Notes: generated by a model from the sequence alone, not told the origin. A stretch of DNA of 64,000 nt from Streptomyces bacillaris (GCF_003268675.1 NZ_CP029378.1:6510001-6574000), one strand, 5' to 3'; shown: positions 1 through 8,724, counted from the first letter of the stretch. Numbers and translations are program-made.

Positions 1-356
1 GGGGAGCCGTGGACCGCGTACCGCCAGCAGAGGGACTTGATGAACTCCGCCGCGGAGCGGTTGAGTTGCCAGTGCGACTTTGCTTTGCGGCGGGAGGCGA
101 GGTAGGTCGTGAACAGGACACCCAGATACGCCAACACAGCCGCGCCGTAGAGGAGCTGGACGGTCAGCCCGTCCTCGGCGTGCCAGGGGAGCGCCGCGGG
201 CACCGCGCCCGCCACGAGCAGCGCCAGCTGGGCCCGGGTGGTGTTCACGGCCTCCCGCTGGCGGGAGACGGCGATGGCGTCCGTACGGTGGAAGAGAGCG
301 GGCAGGTCGGCGTTCCTGAAGACCATGCTCTGAAGAGGTCCGGGAATCGCCGTCAT
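1..356 (-). CDS. SLATT/DUF4231-type 2TM protein, partial
   Basis: The 5' part of a gene that runs off the left edge; about 118 residues are visible. The product starts MTAIPGPLQSMVFRNADL. It has a basic cytoplasmic stretch, two closely spaced hydrophobic segments (about residues 44-58 and 66-83), and then a W-x-L-N-R-S-A-A-E-F-I-K-S-L-C-W-R-Y motif. That order fits the SMODS/SLOG-associating 2TM (SLATT, DUF4231) family, whose members are proposed pore-forming effectors in nucleotide-signalling conflict systems. The ATG at 356 is preceded by GGGAG, which overlaps an alternative GTG at 362. It is divergent from fxsA, with about 210 bases between, so it may share control with the FxS locus. The family call is from memory of the motif; the missing C-terminus prevents more. 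Confidence 0.7.
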   Translation of the reverse strand, partial: MTAIPGPLQSMVFRNADLPALFHRTDAIAVSRQREAVNTTRAQLALLVAGAVPAALPWHAEDGLTVQLLYGAAVLAYLGVLFTTYLASRRKAKSHWQLNRSAAEFIKSLCWRYAVHGS

Positions 357-393
357 GTTCACTCCCGTATCCCATGTAGTCGGGGCTCCGTTG

Positions 394-412
394 TCGGAAT
401 GAAAGATTCCGA
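394..412. promoter_or_regulatory. inverted repeat in SLATT/fxsA divergent promoter region
   Basis: A perfect 7-bp inverted repeat, TCGGAAT-GAAAG-ATTCCGA, sits in the 357-567 intergenic stretch between the two divergent genes. It is a candidate operator or hairpin. I could not place a convincing -10/-35 pair nearby. Confidence 0.35.
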
Positions 413-567
413 ACCATTTGGAGCAGTCCCGTATGTCACTCGGACTACGAGGCCGCGACACGAGTTGCGCACCTTGTTCCTGAGAGTAAAGTCGTGCCGC
501 CAGGCACTGCAATGGTGCAACTGGCGGTGGTGCCCCCCTGACCGGAACGAGCCCCTCTAGGACGGCC

Positions 568-735
568 GTGAAGACCTACGAATCATCCCCCATCTTCGCT
601 GATGCGAAGAAGAGCCGTGTGCCGCTCGCCAAGATCGATCTCTCCGGTGGCCAGGCCGCCCGGAAGCTTGCGCGCGTGGTTCCCGCGGCCGACGGTCGCC
701 TTCCCCGCATTTCCACTTTCAACTCCGCTCTCTGA
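568..735 (+). CDS. fxsA: FxSxx-COOH RiPP precursor peptide
   Basis: A 55-residue precursor of a ribosomally made, radical-SAM-modified peptide. It begins (M)KTYESSPIF and ends ...LPRISTFNSAL at the stop, so the C-terminus is F-N-S-A-L, an exact FxSxx-COOH signature. In this family the radical SAM partner FxsB is expected to join the Phe ring to the Ser two residues later, giving a three-residue cyclophane. No leader-cleavage motif such as GG is evident, and the modified motif lies at the extreme C-terminus. The start is GTG, with AGGA five bases upstream; no other in-frame start follows the upstream stops. It is the first gene of the fxs locus, separated from fxsB by two hairpins. It was found from sequence because it is below the usual gene-length cutoff. 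Confidence 0.93.
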   Translation: MKTYESSPIFADAKKSRVPLAKIDLSGGQAARKLARVVPAADGRLPRISTFNSAL

Positions 736-743
736 GACCCTCT

Positions 744-797
744 CCGAAGGCTTCGGTTCCCTTCCGAAGGCTTTCGCGCCGACGGAATTCCGGCGCG
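744..797 (+). terminator. two consecutive hairpins between fxsA and fxsB
   Basis: The first hairpin pairs 747-756 with 764-773, ten base pairs with one mismatch around TTCCCTT. The second pairs CGCGCCG (775-781) with CGGCGCG (791-797) around a 9-base loop. No T-run follows. They begin 9 bases after the fxsA stop and end 23 bases before the fxsB start, so partial termination or mRNA-end protection that raises precursor over enzyme is plausible. Confidence 0.6.
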
Positions 798-820
798 GAA
801 CGCTGGACTAGACTGGGGGA

Positions 821-3256
821 ATGACAGGACCCGCGGTCCCGTTCCGCGAAATCGTTCTGAAGGTTCACAGCAGGTGCGATCTGGCCTGCGACCATTGTTA
901 TGTCTACGAACATGCTGATCAGAGCTGGCGAACCCGGCCGAAGACAATCTCTGACCATGTTGTTTCCCGGACGGCTCGACGCCTGGCCGAACACGCCAGG
1001 ACCCACGCCCTGCCCTCCGTGACAGTGATCCTGCACGGAGGGGAGCCCCTGCTCGCCGGACCGGCCCGACTGCGCCTGGTCTGCGAGGAGTTCACCTCGG
1101 CCCTGGCGGGCATCGCCGAACTGGATCTGCGGATCCACACCAACGGCCTCCAGCTCAGCCCCCGTTACCTCGACCTGTTCGACGAGTTCGACGTCAAGGT
1201 GGGCATCTCCCTCGACGGCGACCGCGCCGCCAACGACCGCCACCGCCGCTACGCCGACGGCCGCAGCAGCCACGCCCGGGTCCTCAAGGCCGTGGACCTG
1301 CTCCGCCAGGAGCGCTACCGCCACCTCGACCTCGGCCTCCTCTGCACGGTCGACATCGCCAACGACCCGGTCGCGGTCCTCGACGCGCTCACCGAACTCC
1401 GGCCGCCCCTCATCGACTTCCTCCTGCCGCACGCCACCTGGGCCGAGCCGCCACCGCGCCCGGACGGATCGCCCACCGCCTACGCCGCGTGGCTGCTCAC
1501 CGTCTTCGACCGCTGGCAGGAACAGGGGCGGCCGGTGCCGGTCCGCCTCTTCTCCTCGGTCCTCTCCACCCTCGACGGCGGCCCCAGCCTCACCGAATCC
1601 CTCGGACTCGCCCCCACGGACCTGGTCGTCGTCGAGACCGACGGCCAGCTGGAGCAGGTCGACTCCCTCAAGAGCGCCTACGAAGGGGCCGCCGCCACCG
1701 GCTTCGACGTCTTCACCCACAGCTTCGACGAGGTCGCCGCGCACCCCGGGGTCCGAGCGCGCCAGCTCGGCCTGGCCGGGGTCAGCGCGACCTGCCGCCG
1801 CTGCCCCGTCGTACGCTCGTGCGGCGGCGGGCTCTACACCCACCGCTACAGCCCGGCAGGCGGCTTCGACAACCCCTCCGTCTACTGCGCCGACCTGGCC
1901 GCGCTGATCCGGGGCATCGAGGAGCGCACGGCCGCCGCCTGCGAGTCGCCCGCCGTCCGAGACCCGGGCGAACTGCTCGCCGCCCAGCAGGATCTGACCC
2001 GCACTCTGCTCGCCCACCTCCACGACAGCCTCGACGGCGCGGGCGGGGAGACCTGGGCGGAGGCGTGGGCGCTGGCCGCCGAGGTGGAGAGCGCCCCGGC
2101 CGGCCAGGCGGCGCTCGACCTGGTCCTCGCCCACCCCTACACCCGGACCTGGCTGCTCGACACCCTGGAGGCGGTACGGGCCGGCCGGCCGGTGGACGGC
2201 CCCCCGGTGGAGCGGCTGGCCGCGTCGGTGGCCGCCGCCGCCGTGCGCGCCCGTCTCGACCTGGCCGTCCCGGTGGTCCACCGCGACGGCCGCCTCTTCC
2301 TGCCGACCCTGGGGGAGGTCCGGATCGGCGGGGCGGGGGAGACGGGGACGGCGCTGGTGCGGGCGGAGGGCGAGGGCTTCGCCGTACGCGCCGGAGCGGC
2401 CGTGCTGCACATCGCGCGCGAAGCCGGAGAGGGCGCGCACTGGCGGCCCGTACGCGCGCTGGGGGCGGGCGGCGGGTCCGTACACGCTCCGGAGGCGACG
2501 GCCGACGGCCCCGGACCCGTACCCGGCCAGGCACCGAGCCCCGAACCCGCACCCGGTCACGTACAGAGCCCCGAACCCCTGCGCGGCCCCGGCCCCGAAC
2601 CCGGTGACGTACGCGGCCCCGAACCCGTACACGTACTGCTCGACGATCTCGATCCGTACCGCTCCTGCTTCGACGCGCCCACCGCCCACCGGCTGGACGG
2701 GCCCGGCGCCGAGGCCTGGTCCGCCTCGCTCGCGGCGGCCTGGGCGCTGCTGGCGGAGGCCGTGCCGGACCAGGCGGCGGAGGCGGCCGCCGTCCTCACC
2801 GCCCTCACCCCGCTCACCGGAGGCGCCCCGGTCCAGGCCGGGCGCCATGGGTACGGGGCGCTCGGGATCGTGGCCGGGAGCGATGCCCGCACCCTCGCGA
2901 CCGCCCTGCTGCGCGGGTTCCGGCGGGCGAAGCTGCGGGCGCTGTGCGAGGTCACGGATCTGTACGCGTCGGACGGTTCCTGGGATCATCGGTTGCCCTG
3001 GCAGGAGGAGCGGGGGGAGGCCGTTCCGTTCTCCCGGCTGCTGTCGGAGACCTATGAGCGGGTCGGGCTCGCCCTCTTCGCCCCGGAGTTCCTCGCCGGG
3101 GTTCCGCAAGCGCTCGACCTGATCGAAGAGGCGGCCGAGACGACCGTCGACGGAAAACAATTGCTCGCCGTGATGCGCAAAGAGATCAACGGAACAGACG
3201 GGACATCAGGGAAGAACGGTTGCAAGACCGGTACGGAGTGGACGGCAGTGCGGTGA
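821..3256 (+). CDS. fxsBH: FxsB-type cyclophane-forming radical SAM/SPASM maturase with inactive hydroxylase extension
   Basis: An 811-residue enzyme expected to install the C-terminal cyclophane on FxsA. The radical SAM cluster motif is C19-x3-C23-x2-C26 (SRCDLACDHCYVYEH). A cysteine-rich SPASM region follows at about residues 325-357 (TCRRCPVVRSCGGG ... SVYC). Core FxsB proteins are about 400 residues; here a long C-terminal region is added. Its end (about 690-760) matches the HExxH-type 2-oxoglutarate peptide beta-hydroxylase fold around LLRGFRRAKLRAL, where RGFRR (698-702) replaces HExxH, so the metal site is lost. A Pro/Gly/Glu repeat linker lies at about 560-605. The form fits the family described as FxsBH, inactivated beta-hydroxylase extension. 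The start ATG at 821 directly abuts GGGGGA, an unusually close ribosome site. Confidence 0.9.
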   Translation: MTGPAVPFREIVLKVHSRCDLACDHCYVYEHADQSWRTRPKTISDHVVSRTARRLAEHARTHALPSVTVILHGGEPLLAGPARLRLVCEEFTSALAGIAELDLRIHTNGLQLSPRYLDLFDEFDVKVGISLDGDRAANDRHRRYADGRSSHARVLKAVDLLRQERYRHLDLGLLCTVDIANDPVAVLDALTELRPPLIDFLLPHATWAEPPPRPDGSPTAYAAWLLTVFDRWQEQGRPVPVRLFSSVLSTLDGGPSLTESLGLAPTDLVVVETDGQLEQVDSLKSAYEGAAATGFDVFTHSFDEVAAHPGVRARQLGLAGVSATCRRCPVVRSCGGGLYTHRYSPAGGFDNPSVYCADLAALIRGIEERTAAACESPAVRDPGELLAAQQDLTRTLLAHLHDSLDGAGGETWAEAWALAAEVESAPAGQAALDLVLAHPYTRTWLLDTLEAVRAGRPVDGPPVERLAASVAAAAVRARLDLAVPVVHRDGRLFLPTLGEVRIGGAGETGTALVRAEGEGFAVRAGAAVLHIAREAGEGAHWRPVRALGAGGGSVHAPEATADGPGPVPGQAPSPEPAPGHVQSPEPLRGPGPEPGDVRGPEPVHVLLDDLDPYRSCFDAPTAHRLDGPGAEAWSASLAAAWALLAEAVPDQAAEAAAVLTALTPLTGGAPVQAGRHGYGALGIVAGSDARTLATALLRGFRRAKLRALCEVTDLYASDGSWDHRLPWQEERGEAVPFSRLLSETYERVGLALFAPEFLAGVPQALDLIEEAAETTVDGKQLLAVMRKEINGTDGTSGKNGCKTGTEWTAVR
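2503..2635 (+). repeat. in-frame Pro-Glu repeat in fxsBH linker
   Basis: Four imperfect copies of a unit containing GCCCCGAACCC, spaced about 24-30 bases apart, encode a P-E-P-rich linker (SPEPAPGHVQ, SPEPLRGPG, PEPGDVRG, PEPVHV). It joins the SPASM half to the inactive hydroxylase-like half of FxsBH. Confidence 0.6.
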
Positions 3257-3397
3257 AGACGGACGCGGTTGACTGAAAAGTAGCGTTCAATGACCGAACG
3301 GCAGGGGGGTGGAGCGCAGTCCGCTCCGGAATGATGAATTCGCTCGCATTCCCTTCCTTCTCCCCGGATGCGAGTGCTCACACAGGACGGGGGTCGT

Positions 3398-4717
3398 GTG
3401 CACGCATCGACGCAGCAGCGAGCGGCGGACCATCGGCCGTACTTCTTTCTGAGCTACGCGCACACGCCGGGGGTCGCCAGCGGAACGGACCCCGATATGT
3501 GGGTCGAACGGCTTTTCCGCGATCTCTGCGGCCATGTGATGGCCATGACCGATCTCCCCGCCGGGGCCTCCGCCGGCTTCATGGACCGCGAGATACGCTC
3601 CGGCGAGGGTTGGTCGGAACGGCTCGGTGAAGTCCTCGCCACCTGCCGGGTCTTCGTCCCGCTCTTCTCCCCGCGCTACTTCGCCAGCGAGATGTGCGGC
3701 AAGGAGTGGCACGCCTTCGAGCAGCGCGCGATCCACCACCGGGCCCGCTCCAACCAGCCCGCCGAAGCGATCGTCCCGGCCCTGTGGGTGCCGGTCCCGC
3801 CCAGCCAACTCCCGGGCTCCGCCGAGCGGTTACAGTTCAACCACCGCGACTTCGGGGAACGGTACGTCACCGACGGCCTCTACGGTCTGATCAAACTCAG
3901 GCTCTTCGCCCAGGAGTACGAACGGGCCGTCTACGAACTGGCCAAACGCATCGTCCGCGTCGCCGACACCGTCCGCATCGATACCGGCAGGCCCGTCGAC
4001 TACCGCCTCGCCCCCAGCGCCTTCGGCTCCCCGAGCAGCGGGATCGGCGCCCCCCGCCCGATGCGGATCACCATCGCCGCTCCCACCCGCCACGACCTGC
4101 CCGACGGGCGCGACAGCCAGTACTACGGCGACCACCCGCAGGACTGGAACCCCTACCACCCGGCCGCCGCCCGCCCCCTGGCCTATGTCGCCGAGGAGCT
4201 GGTCCGCTCGCTCAACTACCAGGCCCAGATCACCTCGTTCGACGAGGAGTCCGGCCGCCCCGAGGGCAAGGCGCCGCCCAGCACCCCCGAGATCCTCCTC
4301 GTCGACCGCTGGGCCCTCCAGGACGAGGACCGCAGACGCCGGCTCGCCGCCTTCGACGCGGAGGACCGGCCCTGGGTGACCATGGTCGTGCCGTGGAGCC
4401 GCGAGGACCACCAGAGCCGGGCGGCGGAGACCGAACTGACCCAGAAACTGGAAGCGACCATGCCGGCCAAGATGCGCCACGGACGGGCCTTCTGCCGGGC
4501 CGCCGCCCGGGGCGTGCCGACGATGGAGGCGTTCGGCCAGATCCTGCCCCAGGTCGTCGAGGTCGCCGCCCAGCAGTATCTGCGGCACGCCACGGCCTAC
4601 CCGCCGGGCCCCGGTGGCGGCGGCCACGGCGAACGGACCCGGCTCACCGGCCCCATGGGCCACACCAGCTTCACCCCCGACCCGCACGACCCTGCGACGG
4701 AAGCGGAGGACCTATGA
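3398..4717 (+). CDS. fxsC: TIR-like protein FxsC
   Basis: A 439-residue protein of the FxS system. The N-terminal half is TIR-like: PYFFLSYAHTPG opens strand A, FMDREIRSGEGW follows, and LFSPRYFASEMCGKEWHAF holds the S-x(n)-C-x-x-E pattern seen around the active-site or BB-loop glutamate of TIR folds. The C-terminal half (about 215-430) resembles nothing I can name. No hydrophobic segment is present. I chose the GTG at 3398, five bases after GGGGG; an ATG at 3368 would add ten residues. A TTA codon at 3830-3832 (Leu in AERLQFNH) suggests bldA-dependent translation. The stop overlaps the fxsT start as ATGA, so the two are translationally coupled. The biochemical role is unknown; TIR folds can bind partners or cleave NAD. 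Confidence 0.9.
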   Translation: MHASTQQRAADHRPYFFLSYAHTPGVASGTDPDMWVERLFRDLCGHVMAMTDLPAGASAGFMDREIRSGEGWSERLGEVLATCRVFVPLFSPRYFASEMCGKEWHAFEQRAIHHRARSNQPAEAIVPALWVPVPPSQLPGSAERLQFNHRDFGERYVTDGLYGLIKLRLFAQEYERAVYELAKRIVRVADTVRIDTGRPVDYRLAPSAFGSPSSGIGAPRPMRITIAAPTRHDLPDGRDSQYYGDHPQDWNPYHPAAARPLAYVAEELVRSLNYQAQITSFDEESGRPEGKAPPSTPEILLVDRWALQDEDRRRRLAAFDAEDRPWVTMVVPWSREDHQSRAAETELTQKLEATMPAKMRHGRAFCRAAARGVPTMEAFGQILPQVVEVAAQQYLRHATAYPPGPGGGGHGERTRLTGPMGHTSFTPDPHDPATEAEDL

Positions 4718-7700
4718 GTGCCGGTCGTGACGGGCGCATCGTCACCTTCTACTCGTACAAGGGCGGCACCGGGCGCACCATGGCCCTGGCCAACACCGCC
4801 TGGATCCTCGCCGCCAACGGCAAGCGGGTGCTGGCCGTCGACTGGGACCTGGAGGCACCCGGACTCCACCGGTTCTTCCACCCCTTCCTCGAACCCGCCA
4901 CCCTCGGCGCCACCACCGGCGTGATCGACCTGATCACCGAGTACGCCTGGGCCGCGACCAGCCCCGCCCAGCGCGCCGACGACTGGCACCGCGACTACGC
5001 CCGCATCCAGCCGCACGCCGTCTCCCTCACCCCGGAGGTGCTGGGCTGGGAGTTCCCCAAGGGCGGCACGCTCGACTTCGTCTCCGCCGGACGGCAGAAC
5101 CGCGAGTACTCCGCCACCGTCTCCACCTTCGACTGGGACAACTTCTACGACCGGCTCGGCGGCGGCCACTTCTTCGACGCGCTGCGCGAGGACATGAAGA
5201 CCCACTACGACTACGTCCTCATCGACAGCCGGACCGGTCTCAGCGACATCGCGGACATCTGCACCGTCCACCTCCCCGACGTCCTCGTTGACTGCTTCAC
5301 CCTCAGCGACCAGTCCATCGACGGCGCCGCCTCCGTCGCCCGCCAGATCTCCGAGCGCTACACCGGCCGCCCGATCCGCATCTTCCCCGTCCCGATGCGC
5401 ATCGACGAGGGCGAGAAGGAGAAGGCGGACGCCGGACGGGCGCTGGCCCGGCTCAAGTTCGACCGGCTGCCCCACGACCTGTCCGGCGACGAACTCACCG
5501 CCTACTGGGGCGCGGTGGAGATCCCCTACCGCCCCTACTACGCCTACGAGGAGACGCTCGCCACCTTCGGGGACGAGGCCGGTCTCACCAACTCCCTGCT
5601 CTCCGCCTTCGAACGGCTCACCGCCGTCATCACCGACCGCGAGATCACCTCGATGCCCCCGGTCGGAGAAGAGGTGCGGCTGCGCATCCGGGACGCCTTC
5701 ACCCGCCGCCGACCCGCCCTCCCCGCCGACCTCCTCCTCAGCTATGTGGCGGAGAACCGGATGTGGGCCGACTGGATCGAAGCGGTCCTCACCCGGGCCG
5801 GCTTCCGGGTCGTCCCGCGCGACGTCTCCGCCGAACGGCCCCCGGAGGAAGGGGCGCTCACCACCGAGACCGCCGCCCGCACCGTGGTGCTCCTCTCCAC
5901 CGCCTACCTCAAGTCGCAGCGCGCGGTCGACCTGTGGCAGCGGGCGGTCGCCGAGGACCCGGGCGGCGGCCGGCGCCAGCTGCTGCCGCTGCGCGTCGGG
6001 GACGTACGCCTGACCGCCCCGTACATCGACCGCAATCCGGTCGACCTCTTCCGCCTCGACGAGGTGCACGCCACCACCGCCCTGATGCGCGCCCTGGACC
6101 GGCCCGTCCAGCTGGTCGACGGGATGACCCCCGGACCGCGCTTCCCCGGCACCGTACCGAGGATCTGGAACGTACCGCCCCGCAACCCCGGCTTCACCGG
6201 GCGCTCCCTCGTCCTGGAGCGCATGCGCGACCAGCTCGGCGGCGGCATGGCCGTGGTCCTGCCGCAGCCCCAGACGCTGTACGGACTCGGCGGCGTCGGC
6301 AAGACCCAGGTCGCCCTGGAGTACGTGCACCGCTTCATGGCCGACTACGACCTGGTCTGGTGGATATCGTCCGAGCAGTCCGACGACGTCATCGCCTCCC
6401 TCGCCGAACTCGCCGTCCGGCTCGGCGCCCAGGGCGGCGAGGACATGGCGGCCGCCTCCCAGGAGGCCGTCGACCTGCTGCGCCGCGGGGTGCCCTCCGA
6501 CCGCTGGCTGCTCGTCTTCGACAACGCCGACGACCCCGAGACCCTGCGCCGCCACTTCCCGCAGGGCGGCTCCGGCCACATCCTGGTCACCTCCCGCAAC
6601 CAGAGCTGGTCCCAGCACGGGGACGCCCTGCCCGTCGACGTCTTCCTCCGCGAGGAGTCCGTCGAACACCTCCAGCGCCGCGCCCCCGGGCTGAGCGACG
6701 AGGACGCGGATCAGGTGGCCACCGCCGTGGGCGACCTGCCGCTCGCCGTCGAACAGGCGGCGGCCTGGATCGCGGAGACCGCCACCCCCATCGACACCTA
6801 CCTCGAACAGCTCGCCCGCCAGGCGCCCCAGGTCCTCGCCCTCAACCAGCCCGCGGGCTACCCGGAACCGGTCGCCGCCACCTGGAACATCTCCATAGCC
6901 CGGCTCAAGGAGCGCTCACCGGCCGCGGTGCGCCTCCTCCAGCTCTGCGCCTTCTTCGCCCCCGAGCCGATCTCCGCCAACCTGCTCTACAGCAAGGAGA
7001 TGATCGAGGCGCTGAAGCCGTACGACTCCTCGCTCCAGGAGAAGCTGGTGCTGGGCCGGGTCATCCGGGAGATCGGCCGGTTCGCCCTCGCCAAGGTCGA
7101 CCAGGTCTCCAACTCCATCCAGGTCCACCGCCTGGTCCAGGCCGTGATCAAGGCCCAGCTCAGCGAGGAGGAGCAGCGCGAGGCCCGCCATGTCGTCCAC
7201 CGCATCCTGGCCGGGGCACGGCCCGACGACGACGAGCCGATCGACAACCCGGAGACCTGGCCGCGCTTCGCCACGATCTGGCCGCACCTCGGCCCCTCCG
7301 ACGCCCGCCACTGCAAGGAGCCCGAGACCCGCAGGCTTCTCATCGACCGGGTCCGCTACCTGTGGAAGCGCGGTGACGTCAGGACCGCGTGGACGCTGGG
7401 GGAGGAACTGCGGCAGACCTGGCTGGAGATGCTGGGCGAGCGCGATCTGCAGTACCTCTACCTCTGCTTCCACCTCTCCAACATCCTGCGCACGCGCGGG
7501 CGTTACGTGGAGGCCAAGGAGCTGGACGAGTTCACCCTGCACCGGCAGCGGGAGGTCCTCGGCCCCGAGCACCCGCACACCTACATGACCACCAGCAGCC
7601 TGGCGATCGACCTGGGGCTGCTCGGGGACTACGAGCAGGCGATCGAGCTGGCCACCGAGGCCCACGAGGGGTTCGGCCAGATCTTCCACGACTCGCACCC

Positions 7701-8646
7701 CAGGACCCTGGCGGCCGCCAACAACCTGGCCCTGAACCTGCGGAGCATCGGCCAGTACGCGCGGGCCCGCGAGATCGACCAGGACGTCTACGACCGGCGC
7801 ACCGAGGTGCTGGGCGCCAAGCACCCCTACTCCCTCTCCTCCGCCATGAACCTCGCCCGCGACCTGCGCGAGGTGGGGCGGTACGAGGACTCCGTGGGGC
7901 TGCTCAGCCGCACCTACGAGAGCTTCAAGGAGACGCTCGGCCGCACCTATCCGACGACGCTGAGCGCGGCCAAGAGCCTGGCGGTGTCGCTGCGGCGGGC
8001 CGGCCGGCTGGAGGACGCCCGCCGGCTGACGGTCGCCACCCGCGCCCGGTACAAGGCGAAGTACACCTCCGCCAACCCCGACTCGCTGGCCTGCGACCTC
8101 AACCTGGCGGCGGACCTGTTCGCCGCGGGGGAGGCGGTGGAGGCCCGGGACACCGCCCAGGAGGTGGTGGACCAGTACATGAAGGTGCCGGGGGAGAAGC
8201 ACCCGTACACCCTGGCGGCCCAGAACAACCTGGGCGTCTACCTCTCGGGGACCGGGGAGGCGGAGCGGGCGGAGCAGATCCTGACGCTGGTGGTGGCCTC
8301 GATGCGGGAGCGGTTCGGCCGGGAACACCCGAACACGCTCTTCTGCGTCATGAACCTGGCCAACGCCACGGCGGACCGGGGCGACCTCCCGCTGGTCCTG
8401 GAGACGGAACAGCGGCTGGCGGTCCAACTGCGCCAGGCGCTGGGGGCGCACCACCCCGAGTCCCTGGCGATGATCTCCAACATGGCGGCGACCCTGGATG
8501 CGATGGGCCGCGAGGAGGAGGCCGCGCGGGTGCGGGCCGAGGTGGTGGGCGAACTCTCCCGGCAGCTCGGGGACGAACACCCGCTGACCCAGATAACCCG
8601 CGACGAACGCCGCTTCCGGAGGGAGCTGGAGCCGCTGGCCGTATGA
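4714..8646 (+). CDS. fxsT: FxSxx-COOH system STAND protein: ParA-like + TIR-like + NB-ARC + TPR
   Basis: A 1310-residue multidomain protein. Residues 1-330 are a ParA/MinD-like module with a deviant Walker A (KGGTGRT, 16-22) and DWDLEAPG. Residues about 335-480 are a second TIR-like domain (LLLSYVAENRMWADWIEAVL ... TVVLLSTAYLKS). Residues about 515-800 are NB-ARC, with Walker A GLGGVGKT (524-531) and Walker B WLLVFDNADD (about 598). About 925-1300 is a run of Kinesin-light-chain-like TPRs carrying repeated HP-x-T/S and N-L-A signatures. This is an NLR-like STAND layout: the TPRs would sense a ligand and the NTPase would switch oligomeric state. It starts at ATG 4714 after GGAGGA, overlapping fxsC. 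It is probably the sensor or effector of the modified FxsA peptide, which is inference. Confidence 0.92.
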   Translation: MSAGRDGRIVTFYSYKGGTGRTMALANTAWILAANGKRVLAVDWDLEAPGLHRFFHPFLEPATLGATTGVIDLITEYAWAATSPAQRADDWHRDYARIQPHAVSLTPEVLGWEFPKGGTLDFVSAGRQNREYSATVSTFDWDNFYDRLGGGHFFDALREDMKTHYDYVLIDSRTGLSDIADICTVHLPDVLVDCFTLSDQSIDGAASVARQISERYTGRPIRIFPVPMRIDEGEKEKADAGRALARLKFDRLPHDLSGDELTAYWGAVEIPYRPYYAYEETLATFGDEAGLTNSLLSAFERLTAVITDREITSMPPVGEEVRLRIRDAFTRRRPALPADLLLSYVAENRMWADWIEAVLTRAGFRVVPRDVSAERPPEEGALTTETAARTVVLLSTAYLKSQRAVDLWQRAVAEDPGGGRRQLLPLRVGDVRLTAPYIDRNPVDLFRLDEVHATTALMRALDRPVQLVDGMTPGPRFPGTVPRIWNVPPRNPGFTGRSLVLERMRDQLGGGMAVVLPQPQTLYGLGGVGKTQVALEYVHRFMADYDLVWWISSEQSDDVIASLAELAVRLGAQGGEDMAAASQEAVDLLRRGVPSDRWLLVFDNADDPETLRRHFPQGGSGHILVTSRNQSWSQHGDALPVDVFLREESVEHLQRRAPGLSDEDADQVATAVGDLPLAVEQAAAWIAETATPIDTYLEQLARQAPQVLALNQPAGYPEPVAATWNISIARLKERSPAAVRLLQLCAFFAPEPISANLLYSKEMIEALKPYDSSLQEKLVLGRVIREIGRFALAKVDQVSNSIQVHRLVQAVIKAQLSEEEQREARHVVHRILAGARPDDDEPIDNPETWPRFATIWPHLGPSDARHCKEPETRRLLIDRVRYLWKRGDVRTAWTLGEELRQTWLEMLGERDLQYLYLCFHLSNILRTRGRYVEAKELDEFTLHRQREVLGPEHPHTYMTTSSLAIDLGLLGDYEQAIELATEAHEGFGQIFHDSHPRTLAAANNLALNLRSIGQYARAREIDQDVYDRRTEVLGAKHPYSLSSAMNLARDLREVGRYEDSVGLLSRTYESFKETLGRTYPTTLSAAKSLAVSLRRAGRLEDARRLTVATRARYKAKYTSANPDSLACDLNLAADLFAAGEAVEARDTAQEVVDQYMKVPGEKHPYTLAAQNNLGVYLSGTGEAERAEQILTLVVASMRERFGREHPNTLFCVMNLANATADRGDLPLVLETEQRLAVQLRQALGAHHPESLAMISNMAATLDAMGREEEAARVRAEVVGELSRQLGDEHPLTQITRDERRFRRELEPLAV

Positions 8647-8697
8647 GGCGGGTCCTTGGGGGCGGTGCCGCCGCAGCGCCGGGTCCGGCCACCGGGT

Positions 8698-8724
8698 CCG
8701 GGGGCCGGAGGCATCGGCCCCCGG
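8698..8724. terminator. hairpin after fxsT
   Basis: CCGGGGGCCG (8698-8707) and CGGCCCCCGG (8715-8724) form a 10-bp stem with a 7-base loop. It lies between the convergent fxsT and the hydrolase gene. The following bases to 8794 are a low-complexity GGCCCC-rich run with nothing else visible. Confidence 0.6.

Noticed and set aside
719..3160. Very long open frame on the strand opposite fxsBH
   Set aside because: Mirror of a high-GC gene; no family motif, no ribosome site, and the plus-strand frame has the radical SAM signature.
3694..4713. 340-codon N-terminal extension of fxsT
   Set aside because: It overlaps fxsC in another frame; GGAGGA plus the ATGA overlap at 4714 and the KGGTGRT start support the later ATG.
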